This document shows positions 46,201 to 56,589 of a stretch of 64,000 bases of DNA, piece after piece. Location: NCBI GenBank assembly GCA_000711775.1, contig ARYC01001322.1:21488-85487 (forward strand), read 5' to 3'. Below the pieces are notes generated by a model, which saw nothing but the letters and a program-made list of their open reading frames with translations, did not search any database and was not told the origin of the DNA. Within the stretch, counting starts at the first letter, position 1. Each line of letters opens with the position of its first letter. This stretch comes from Oxytricha trifallax. Lineage: Eukaryota; Ciliophora; Spirotrichea; Sporadotrichida; Oxytrichidae. A program made the translations under genes and the position numbers.

Positions 46201-49200
46201 TATTTTAATTAAAATTAATAAGAATAGTAATAGTAATAATAAGAATAGTTAATAAAACTAAAAAAAATGAAACTATTAAGAATGAACTTCTATCTCTCTA
46301 ATTCTCCTTCATACACGTCTCCATCTGCATGTATAAGTCTACCTCTGCCACCCCAACCTTCCAGTCACTGAAGTACCAAGCCGGTGGTACCTAGTACTGC
46401 GGCAGCACCTACTCCATAAATAATAAAATAAAAGATACAAAAAATGAAACTTACATTTAATGAATGTTGGTCATGACGTCAATATCTCCCATTAAAGTTT
46501 TCTAATAATATTTATAAGTATTCTTATTAATTTTAATTAAAATATTAATTCACTAAATTTTTCAAATTATAAATTATGATTAAAATCAACTAAACAAATC
46601 ACAAAAAATTAAAGTCGAGTTATCTCGCCAGAGATGCGATAGAGGGGTACCGCCAATATTAAAGTCCAGCTGATTTTTAATTTTCTATCGAACGAGGTTC
46701 ATATTGTCTAGGCTAAGACGAATTTAAATGCCACGATTTCAATTATTAATATATTTATTTATAATTTATTTTCCCAAATCAAATGTATTCCTACAATAGT
46801 ATTGGGAGTTGGAGAATGTCATGAATTTAAACCCGGAAGTGTGAGATTTGAGAAAGAAATGATAACGAAGAAACAACAAGCACTATAAGATCTACTCTCA
46901 TCACAATATTCAGACCAGAAAGAATAGTGAAAAAAATTTAGAGGTTCTTGGGATCTGTATTTGATCCACGATTTATGGAACCCCAGTCTTTAATCTAGCA
47001 ACTTTATTCAAAGAGACTAGCTGCTATAGTACAATCCTGTTTATCCTTAGCCTAACAATAAACACCCTAAATGAACTGCAAATCCTGAAATATCAGATAT
47101 AGTCTGAGAACTTGAAGATTGAATGTATGCCTCTAGAAAGCAATTTAAATGAGAAGGTGTAATAACTTATAGTAAAATGTTCAATTTAAGGGAACTGGTT
47201 ACTTCTTGAAAACTTACATTTAGTAACTGACTGGATACCAACTCTTGAGAAATTCATTTATGCCATGTACAAAGAAGATAGAAAAGAACGAAATGGTGAT
47301 CATGAAAGTAGTCAATCGGAGTTGGAGTCTCACAGAGTTGTTGTAGATGGGCAGAATGTAAATCCTTTTAACAGTAGTCCAGGAGGTGCTGCAAACAACA
47401 ACTAAAATATAAATTAATTCCTTGAGCTTAAAGATTTCAGATTAATCCTAAATTCAGACTATGGCTTTCAAGTATGCCAGTTGATTAATTCCTTGTAAGA
47501 ATGCACCAAGACCACACTTTAGCCTGCTTTAGGAATACGCTAAAATACTTTTAAGATACTTAACTCTATAAGTCATGAATTCCTATAAAAATACCCAAAA
47601 AGACAAAGCAAATTTAGAAAACTCTTCTTCGCTCTACCTATGTATTTATCACTCAGTAATTAGCGAAATAATGAGACATAAAAATTCTGGTTGGAGTTAA
47701 CCTTACTATTTCTCTGAGAATGATTTCTTAATAAGTAGCATCCAGCTTCAATCAAAATAATTTCTTATAATTTTATCAATATATTTCAAGTTTATCTATA
47801 ATAATCGCTTGTTACAAAGCTCACAACTAAAGATTAGCCATTGCCACTCGAACTACTAAGATATCTCTTCGGCACTTCAAATTATGGTCTAAGAATTATA
47901 AAGAAGCATGATGAAATAACTCTTAATGCTATTCTCGAAAATTTAATATAAGAAAAGACAACTACTGAAATACCTTATTGGTTGACTGGTCTCTCAAAGA
48001 AAAATGCAGGAGGATTTTTTTACATACCTGGATATGGAGACCTACAGTTTTATAAAATGCATATAACCAAATTCACAGATAGACCAGAAATATTTGGACT
48101 TCATAAAAATACCTCTGTTATGTGAGACACTGCTGAAAGTTAAATACTACTTGAGAGAATTTATTAAATTTATATTGCATAATCAAATGATTAAATGAAA
48201 CTTTAAGCTTAATATATTGTAGTTTAAAATAGCTGTAAATTAAGAATGTTTGAGTTTGCAAGTAAAGAAATAATAAAAGCCTCAGCATTATTAGATAACT
48301 CATCTGAAGATGACAACTTGCAAAAATACTCTATTATAAAGAAGAAAATTCAAGTTATAATTGAAGATTTACCTGAATTACTAGATGATGAGTAATGCAA
48401 GCAAAAGTATCCAATTAGATATGATCACTGTTTAAAGACTTTAATCACCAAGGAAATTCAGAAATACAAATGGTAATCAGAAATAATTTATAAACATGAA
48501 TTTATATAATCCATTAATTTAATATGCTTCTCTAGGTCATTTCTATTTCTCTTATAAACATTTTGAAAGCACTTCAGGGTGTAAACCAAATAAACACTGT
48601 CCTTAAAGAAATCTATAATGCACTCAAGTATGAATTTGATTCGAAGACCTGGTATAAATATTCGTACCCATGCTTCAAGTCTCTTGCATAGTACCAGCAA
48701 ACCTAAAAGAACGAACAAACTTTATAAGAGAGTGGCTGATGAGGCAACAATCATCCAGATAGTCTTTGGCTTCCAAGTTTCTTTGATTAGCAAAGCTTCT
48801 TAACTATGTTACTCTAATAGAAGGCAAGAGAAGAGAAAACGAGCATCAATTTGCTGAGCATTTAATATTCGATATTTAAGAAATCATTCGATTCGAAACA
48901 AAGTTCACACTCAATTTAATTTGAAAACATTAGCAAGAATGGAAAAGCTGGTAAAGAAAAAAGATAGGTGGTTGTTACATACATGGACTATGGATTGAGG
49001 GAGCCAGCTGGTGTGATGATTAGAAGTAATTGGTAGACTGCAATGGTAAATAGTTATATCAGGAAATACCATATCTGTACTTGAAAGTCATTAAGCAAAA
49101 TGATTATGATTAGAAATATCAGAATGACTTGTTTTCAATATTTCTGATTGTTTTAAAATAAATTAGTTGAATTTATGATTTGGATTATAACTGCCCCTTG

Positions 49201-49344
49201 TACTTACTCTCACTCAGAGAAAGATTAGATTTGAATTTTAATGGAGGTTTGGTCTCTAATGTCCCTCTGCCCATAGGTACTTAATCCTATTCCGGATTCT
49301 GGATTAAAAGAGGTACCGCTTTACTATGTCAAAAAGAAGAATGA
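43265..49344 (+). CDS. Axonemal-type dynein heavy chain, second half (stalk exit, AAA5, AAA6, C-terminus)
   Basis: Dynein heavy chains are AAA+ motors of cilia. Coding begins in the returning stalk helix (ALFYAEKYNLEKEEQ... to LLNVLGGEKQKW) and continues GDVLLGAAFITYLSAF (AAA5), KEWNLMGQ, DKNFRLFISSEMRNPHF, KIDVMYQYSLKWYIDIFI (across an inserted element), FEKDKLLFTFLLDFRIL, GNWLLLENLHLVTDWIPTLE, LRYLFGTSNYGLRI, PEIFGLHKN, SYPCFKSL, then YIHGLWIEGASW, CPLYLLSLRERL and FWIKRGTALLCQ before the TGA at 49,342. Two transposon-like elements interrupt it. An in-frame TGA near 48,121 sits where the family often has an aromatic residue. Frame changes elsewhere are probably unrecognised IESs. Confidence 0.85.
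44568..45117. mobile_element. 550-bp inverted-repeat element in dynein AAA6; non-autonomous partner of the 10.6-kb element
   Basis: The ends are inverted repeats starting GAGTAAAAATAGAAGAATAA, arms about 240 bp, flanked by AAT (44,565-44,567 and 45,118-45,120). Terminal GAGTAAAA and the AAT duplication match the 10.6-kb transposon, as does an inner palindrome (CACTACTC...CTCGAAA...GAGATAGAGT) found in that element's right TIR. Removing it plus one AAT joins SKIDV to MYQYSLKWYIDIF, a dynein motif. No ORF inside. Confidence 0.9.
45966..46800. mobile_element. 835-bp inverted-repeat element with ATT flanks in dynein
   Basis: Arms of about 290 bp: the left starts ATTATAGGAATACATTTGAT, the right is its complement with a 3-bp indel near the tip (ACTATTGTAGGAATAC). 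ATT flanks both sides (45,963-45,965 and 46,801-46,803). Excision with one ATT gives AADS-L-GVGECHEF in an open frame. Shared inner words include CTCTATAGCATCTCTGG on both arms. The central loop holds a MORN-like coding piece. Confidence 0.8.
46280..46430 (-). CDS. MORN-repeat coding fragment in the element loop
   Basis: On the minus strand one frame gives GWGGRGRLIHADGDVYEGEL, a MORN repeat (membrane occupation and recognition nexus; usual form G-x-G-x-(L/M)-x-x-x-D-G-x-x-Y-x-G-x-W). Just upstream a second frame gives YFSDWKVG, like the end of the preceding MORN unit, so the piece is frameshifted or trimmed. GC content is higher than in the arms. It may be a captured host fragment or a germline segment. 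Confidence 0.5.
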
Positions 49345-49529
49345 CTTCTATAATTTTATTTCAAATAAACAGTTTGTATTTAAAGCATATATATTAATGA
49401 CATAAATTTCTTAATAATTACTAATTTACTTAGATTAAACTATAAATTAAAAATACAATATACAAATCAATAAAAATTTAACTTATTATTGCTGCTCTGA
49501 TTTCTGAGTGGTAAATAATCGTGGTGGTA
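49345..49529. other. Short AT-rich junction between the two dynein halves
   Basis: 185 bp between the stop of the C-terminal half and the first Met of the half encoding the linker and AAA1. No gene seen. Confidence 0.5.
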
Positions 49530-52500
49530 ATGAACATAATTTTGCCTGAAACCCCAGCTGAAGTTTATAATAACTAAGAAGTGCACAGACTAAAGTAAAT
49601 TAAATAGTGTTCGAAAATCAGACTCTGACTAAAATGTTTTAGATCAAAACTTGACTACAACACAAGGACTACTATTTCTAATCTTTTAACAAATATAGTG
49701 TACGCAAGAGGTACTATTAAACATATGATTGAGTCTGATGTAAGATATTCTATTGATTTCTTCTGGAAAATCAACATGAAATATGAATAAAAGCTTCAAT
49801 CTAACATAAGTAACACTCTTCATAAGGAAATGAATAGAAACTAGAATATCTCTACTCTATTAATAAATAAATCTATAGAGAGATACGAGACATCAGAACA
49901 ACATTAAAAACATTAAGACAGCCAAAAAACAGAAAAACTCATCAGTCTTCTGTGAGTAAGCTTAGCTAAGCTAAGCTAAGTCCAATGAAATCATAACTAG
50001 CAAATAGCAAGGTTTCTATGCATGATGTGCTTATCTTGAATGATAGAGAATTAGGAGATTACTTCATTTAAGTAATAGGAAGTATATTCTCTCTCTTAAT
50101 GTTGTCACGTTAGCATGATTGATGCAAGTAGACCTTATGGTTTTGAGTATTTAGGAAATATTTAGATAATTTTCATCACACCACTCACAGATAGATGCTA
50201 TAGATAATTCACAAAAGTTAAATATTGTGGGATGTTATTTTAATAAAAAGAACATTATATTTGTTATTGTTCATGGCTTTACACTATAACTAGGGAGGTT
50301 CTCCAAAAGGTCCAGTAGGGACAGGAAAGACAGAAAAACTAAAGATTTATCAAAATGTTTAGCAAAATAATGTTTTTTGTTCAACTGCTCAAGCTCTCTT
50401 AATTATATAGCTATGACAAAATTCTTGAAAGGCTTTTCAACAAGTGGGACATGGAGTTGCTTCGATGAATTCAATAGAATTGAGCTTTCAGTGCTTTCTG
50501 TGATATCGTAGATTATAATCATAATTCTAGGAGCTATTAGAGAAAATAGAAGTGAGTTAATGTTTGAAGAGACTCCAATTCAATTCAACAAGGACTGTAC
50601 TATATTCATAACTATGAATCCTTAATACTTTTGGAGAACTGAGCTTCCTGATAACTTAAAATATTTTTTCAGACCAGTAGCTATGACCGTCCCAGACTCA
50701 GTTTTAATATCTGTGATATTGCTTTATAGCTTTGGTTTTCAATAAGCTAAGCTAATAGGAAGAAAAATTATAAGAGCTTTTAGTTTGGCAAAGCAGCAAT
50801 TAAGAAACCAGATACATTACGACTTTGGTCTTAATAGTATCAATATTGTACTATAAATTGCAGGATTAAAGAAACTTATGGCTTCAGGTGTTATTGACCT
50901 GATTCCAAAATAAAAGAAGGAAAGAAAAGAGCAGGAAGCAATGAAGGAGATTCATCAAAAGTTAATAGGAAAGAAGAATCGTCTATTAATGTGGCTGATA
51001 AAACATTGACCAACAAGAGCAAAGGCCAGAAAACAGGAAAGAACTCTAAATTTAAAAGTCATAACGATTTAAACAGTAAATATAATAAGAAATTAATGCG
51101 TAAAACTACCATGATTAATAAGAATCCATCTTAGGCTAATCTTAATAGTGGTGATGAATAAGAAGTAGAAAGAAGACTATCGATTAGCAGTGAAGATCTA
51201 GACTCGATAAAAAACACTAAACTTTTCAAGAGAGACATGATTAACTCTTTGCTTAGAGGTGGGCCTATTGATTAAGACACCATTCTAGAGGATGATAATT
51301 AATCCTTAGATGTTTTTGAGTTATCAGATGAGGAGCCTTAAAAAGGAGAGATCATTAATTCCTAGATTACCAGATTCTCTATTAAAGAAATCAAAGAAGT
51401 TCCTAAAAGTTCTCAGACTAAAGATTTAAGATTGTGAGATAGAACATAAAGAAAAAAATGATTAAAAGGCTGGAATTTATTGCTGAGCACAAGGATGAAG
51501 CCAAGTAAACAAGGAAATTAATGAAAGTTCTTGGAATTAAAGAAAATTCAATTAAAGAGGATGAAGAGAAAATCATAGAGTTTATTGTCTTAAGAGCAAT
51601 TAATGATACTAATGTGCCAAAGCTACATTAAACCGATACTACTATATTCAGATGTATTACTGATGACATTTTCCCAAAGACCCTTAAGCTTAGGTTTAAT
51701 ATAGTTTTTTTATGAATTTGATTGAGTAAGTTTTGAACAATAAAAGTCTTCAATTCTTCAATTCAAGTGACAAACGATATTGTGCATAGAATTCTCCATC
51801 TAAATGACAGTTACAAACCAAATTTATTATAAATTTTATATTACCAGTAATAGTGCTAAAAATATTCTTGATATTTAAATAATATTGGCAAATCTAAGAA
51901 TACATTTAGTATTTTTTCGAATTAATTTTCTGACAATTTATTAGTTTAAAGAGTGATGAAAAGACACGGTGTAATGATAGTAGGTTTAAACACTGACTGG
52001 TTATAAGTTCTCTATGATACGCTTAACATATCCAGAGACAATGATGTAGATGAAAGAGTGTCTTAGTATAAACTAAAGAAAGCCAAGAGATTGGAAATCA
52101 CAGACTATGATTCTTCCTTTGATGAAAATAATTTAGAAAATCATGCAGGTATTGATCTAACTCCTGAGGAAGTCAAGATGATTAAGGCTTAGTGCAGAGA
52201 CAAGGGTGTTGTAACATACACAATTAATCCAAAGAGAATTAGAATGGGGTAGTTAATGGGTACTTATGATGAAGTCAGTTATTATTGGAATGATGGAATA
52301 CTCCTAAATAATCATATCAATAAACTTTTTAAAACACCATGAGTGTTAATTTTTAGATTCGATTGTAATAATGTCAAATGTAATGGGAAATTTCTATGCA
52401 GACAGAAGTGAAAGAAGGAAATTGATAACTATTGATGGGCTTATTGATCCTGTTTGGGTAGAAAATTTAAACTCAGTTATGGATGACAACAAGAAGTTAA

Positions 52501-55500
52501 ATTTAAGCAAGAGAGAAATTATAAAAATAAGATTTAGTTGGCCTTAAAATTTTAGATGACTGGATTGATGACAATATTCATTGAAGCAGAAGATTTGACT
52601 ATTGTTTTAATAATCTTTTTTTAATTATTAAACATATTATATTTTCACTCCAGCTACTATTTCGAGATGTGCTATGATATACATGAAAAATGACATCATT
52701 CCTCTCAAAGCTATTATTAATAGATGAATTAAAAGTTTACCCAAGTATTTAGAAGAATGTGCCCAAGAAATAGACCTAATCTCTGTAATTATAAGTAAAC
52801 TTAATAAATAAAATTAAATATGAGTTTATTATACTTTATTCCAGAAATCTTTAAGAATTTTATTCATCAAACAAACTTGGTAAAATATCATTTCATCTTA
52901 TAACTTCAAATTTCGATCTATTCAGTCCACAAAAATGGGCTGTTAATAATTTCTGAAGAACAATGAATTCACTGTTAAATGAATACAATAGTGATAAATT
53001 TAACTCAAATAATGCAGCAGTATTTACAATTTTTAATGAATCATAAATTTATGAAACTACAGTAATAAAAAAATATAAAAACAGTACTTTTTCCCACAAT
53101 ATTTAATTTATTTGAGTGCAGCTTTCTGCAAATATGAGTAATGTAATGGGAAAAGATCCTATCATTGTTTAGTATGCAGACGTAGAATCAAGGTTTTAAA
53201 ACGTTTTGGTAATCCTTACATTTATATTGATATACTTTATATAGAGAAACAAAAATATGTGGGTTTAAAGCTTTTTCTGTTTAGTGTGGTATGGGCTTTT
53301 GGTTCAATCCTAAAGATTAAATTAAGAAAAGAATTTGATAGAACTAGGTACTAGTTAAGTTTTGGTACTATTAAATTGGTACGAATTAAAATTAAACGGA
53401 ATTAGTACCAGTACTAATTAAATTTAAATAAATTTAGTACTAATTTAATAGAACTAAATTTATAAAAATGGAGCTCCCTCTCTGAAGTTTGTTACAGCTT
53501 CTGCCAGCTATCTTCACGTATCTTTACTAGGTTGACCTCCTATAAGATGCCTATATTTAATACTAAGATTTTAAGCAGTAGGATCTAGAACTCTATATAT
53601 TAAAATTTGAAATTCAATAAGAAGAGAAGGAACAAGGATGGAATCTATAGATACCTTAGAAGCAAAATTTTATGCAATACTGAGGAGATCTCATCGATAG
53701 CTCAATTAAAGTGTAAAATGGTTAAGAAGCCAGGAACTAATAGAAGCTATGATCCAACTGCAGACTTTATAGACCCAGAAAAACTTCCATTTTTCTTATG
53801 CTCTTTACCATAAAGTTTCAGTTTGTTTGAAATTCTTTGATCTTGAGACTAATTCATGGTTGTACTAGGATGTACTTAAGAACTAATAAAAGGCATTAAG
53901 CGTAGAAGATAGTAAATTCAAAAAGAAAGGGTCATTCTTTAATAAATTTATTCCGACTATTGAAACCATTAGATTAGGCTATATAATAGAAGCAAGCATC
54001 ATTTGCATGAATAATTTACTGTTTATTGGGCCTACTGAATCAAGTATCATGGCTGACTAGAGATGTCATTTTCAAGCAACTCCCAGATATATCGCAAAAG
54101 TTTTATAAATGTAACCAAATTATTTGATTTAAATTCTAATATTAGAGTGTATATGCATATATTATAAAAGTATAAATGCTCTTCTTTTGTGTTTTTTAAT
54201 AACTCAACTGCAGATAAAATTAAGCATCACATATATTTAAGATTAGAAAGAAGAAGGAAGGGAGTGTTTGGACCTCCCTTTACCCAAAAGTACGTTTTCT
54301 TCATTGATGATTTGATGATGCCATTTAAAGACAACTATGGAATATAATCAGTTAATGAATTGCTTAAATAGTGGTTTTACTTTTAAGTATTGTATGATCA
54401 TAAGACCTTAGATTTCAAGAAAAAAGAGGATACATAGTTCTTATCTTGTATTACTATTTATGAGTCTAATAAAAACGAAATAGCAAACAGGAATGAATGG
54501 CACTGAGCATATTTGGGTACGCTTAAATATGGTTGAGAGGCATTATGTTTCAATTTTCAGTTAAATCTTGGATAACTTTAGTGTAAATTAACCTTAACCG
54601 ATTTAAGGATAGCCTATCAATTCAGGAATCAAAGCGACTTTAGACTTATACGCTTATTTTGAAAGACATGTTAAGCCCACAACTTCCAAATTTATTTACA
54701 TTTTCAATATAAGGTATATTTTCAAGATTATCTAAGGAATGGCTGGAGTAGAAGCGTCCTACCTAAATCTAAAAATGAACTTGCCATGTTATGGATCCAT
54801 GAAGCATGGAGAACTCTTTGTGATAGAATCTCAGATAATCAGATAAAAAGATTCTATTTTAAAAGTTAACGAAGTAGCTAGAAAGCATTTCAAGATTGGG
54901 AAAAATAAGCTCTCTAAGAAGATTGGCTCTCCATTTTCTGTTCATTTAATAAAAGATAAGATGGACTCTATGTTGAGGTAGAGAATATGAAAGAAGCCAC
55001 AAATAATTTGAGAAAATACTTATCAGAGTATAATGAAATTCATAAGCGATCTAAAATCAACATTGTGTTTTTGAGTTTCATGTTGAATTCTTAATAAAGA
55101 TACATAGGCATATTTGATAACTTTTTTCAAATAGAATTTTGATAGGCATTGAAGGATCAGGGAAACATCAATAATCACAAATTGCCTGCCTCTTGGCAAA
55201 ATTATTAGCTTTTTAAAATAAAAAACTTGAAGCAAATTACACTTAAGATGATAGGCAGAATGACATTAAAATTATGCATTAAATAACAAAAGTTGATCAG
55301 CAATAAGTAATTTTTCGTCTAAATCATAATGAGATTATCAAAGAAGAGTTTTTGGATGATATCAATACTCTATTTAATAATGGAAAAAATTTAAGAAATA
55401 TTTACAAAGGAAGATTATGAGAATATTATTCAATAGACTTACATGAAGGCAGGTGGAACTGCTGCGATTGATAAAAAAAATCAACAGAATAATTAAATGA

Positions 55501-56505
55501 TTTTAGCTGAGTTTTCTTAAAAGTGTAGAGAAAATCTGAAATAGTTGCTAAACTTCACTCCTACGGGCGCTAATTTAAGATCTAGGATAAGAAATTTTAA
55601 ATCAATCATTAATTGTTCCACAATCATTTAGGTGGATAGCTGGCCTTAAAGAAGGCAACAAGGAAGTTGCTGAAACACTGTTGAAAGAAAACGAAGTCGT
55701 AAATAGGGATATTATCTTAGAAATTGCTATAAATATACATATGGAAACTATCACCATGGCTAAGAATTATTTTTATGAGACATAGCATTATCTCTACATT
55801 ACACCTCATTCATTTACAGACTTTATCAATACCTACAAAGAATTATTTGATTAGAAGAGGTCAAGCTTAAAAGAGCTCTTTGAAAGATATGAAACTGGTT
55901 TGGAAAGATTAAAATACACTTAAGAGTAAGTTGAGAAATTTTAACAATAATTGGAAAATAACTCTCTAATGCTTATTGAGAAAAAAATTGAGAATGAAAA
56001 GATTTTAGAGAACTTGAAAGAGTAGCATTCTAAAATTGGAAAGAGAAAAGATATCTTAATCAAGGAAGAGCATGAATTAGGTATTCAAAGAGAATAGGCT
56101 GAGAAAATTAAAGAGGAATGTGAATTTAATCTCTATAAAGCAACTCCAGAGCTTTTTAGTACAATAGGTGCTCTCGAAAATCTATCAAAAGCTGAAATTA
56201 ATTAGCTTTTAACACTTAAAAATCTAGCAAATGCAGTAAAGCTTCTTATGGAAGGCGTATGTATACCTCTAAAAGTAGATCCTATTAAATTCAAAGCCAA
56301 AGATAGAGTTGGCTTTACAAAAGAATACTAGGCTGCTGCCACTAGGAAGCATGTCTTAGGAAATTAAATGCTACAAGATATTCTAATAAACTTCGATCAT
56401 ACACACAGCTAGACCCAAGGATCCTTGTAATTGTTAGAAGAGCTCACAAAAAATCCAGAGTTTTTATATGAAAACATTACAAGAGTATGTAGGGCAGCAA
56501 GAGGT
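49530..56505 (+). CDS. Axonemal-type dynein heavy chain, first half (linker end, AAA1-AAA4, stalk entry)
   Basis: Order of motifs: linker end [43 protein letters not shown]1 P-loop [15 protein letters not shown] (50,290-50,335); [41 protein letters not shown]2 [20 protein letters not shown] and [16 protein letters not shown]3 [20 protein letters not shown] and [19 protein letters not shown]4 [10 protein letters not shown]; stalk entry to [10 protein letters not shown] (56,505). AAA2 lacks a clear P-loop ([12 protein letters not shown]). A long Lys/Ser/Glu-rich insert follows AAA1. At least three IESs and a transposon fragment interrupt it; TGA replaces the conserved Trp near 52,723. The N-terminal tail is absent. 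Confidence 0.85.
49957..49980 (+). repeat. AGCTTAGCTAAGC tandem palindromic microrepeat
   Basis: Three to four overlapping TTAGC/GCTAAG units, AGCTTAGCTAAGCTAAG..., can fold on themselves. It lies in the dynein locus between the linker end and AAA1, close to a likely exon/IES junction. Confidence 0.6.
50208..50269. other. IES, 62 bp, pointer TTCA (dynein AAA1)
   Basis: TTCA occurs at 50,208-50,211 and 50,270-50,273, bounding an AT-rich insert. Removing the insert and one TTCA gives DRCYRQF-MALHYNQGG, which aligns without gaps to the dynein consensus just before the AAA1 P-loop (CYRTLMGALHLNLGG). Confidence 0.85.
52297..52366. other. IES, 70 bp, pointer AATA (dynein AAA2)
   Basis: AATA occurs at 52,297-52,300 and 52,367-52,370. 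Excision joins YYWNDG to IMSNVMGNF, matching the dynein W-DGILSTIMRE motif. The insert contains a TGA. Confidence 0.8.
52598..52646. other. IES, 49 bp, pointer ACT (dynein AAA2)
   Basis: ACT occurs at 52,598-52,600 and 52,647-52,649. Excision joins FIEAEDL to [13 protein letters not shown], matching the dynein EP-DL-xx-SPATVSRCGMIYM block. Confidence 0.8.
53340..53820 (+). mobile_element. TBE-type fragment (5' part of the 22-kDa gene) inside dynein AAA3
   Basis: Between dynein blocks [19 protein letters not shown] (to about 53,345) and [16 protein letters not shown] (from about 53,835) lies sequence matching the leader and start of the 22-kDa gene at 62,370-62,600. Shared words in order are AAAAATGGA, TTGACCTCC, AAGATTTTAA and a GAG/AAGAAG-rich stretch before ATGGAATCTAT / ATGGAGTCTAT. 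An open frame reads [11 protein letters not shown], then [18 protein letters not shown], comparable to the 22-kDa protein's LYRYL and DPDVALYLP. Termini were not found. Confidence 0.6.
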
Positions 56506-56589
56506 AAGATAACTATATCTTAAAATTGTTAAGCTATTAGCTATTTTACTTATGAGTAAATTAAGTTTAAAAAAATCAATTACCAAAAT

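Noticed and set aside
53607-53820. Part of the dynein protein
   Set aside because: The stretch resembles the TBE 22-kDa gene start and leader, and interrupts two dynein blocks that are normally adjacent.
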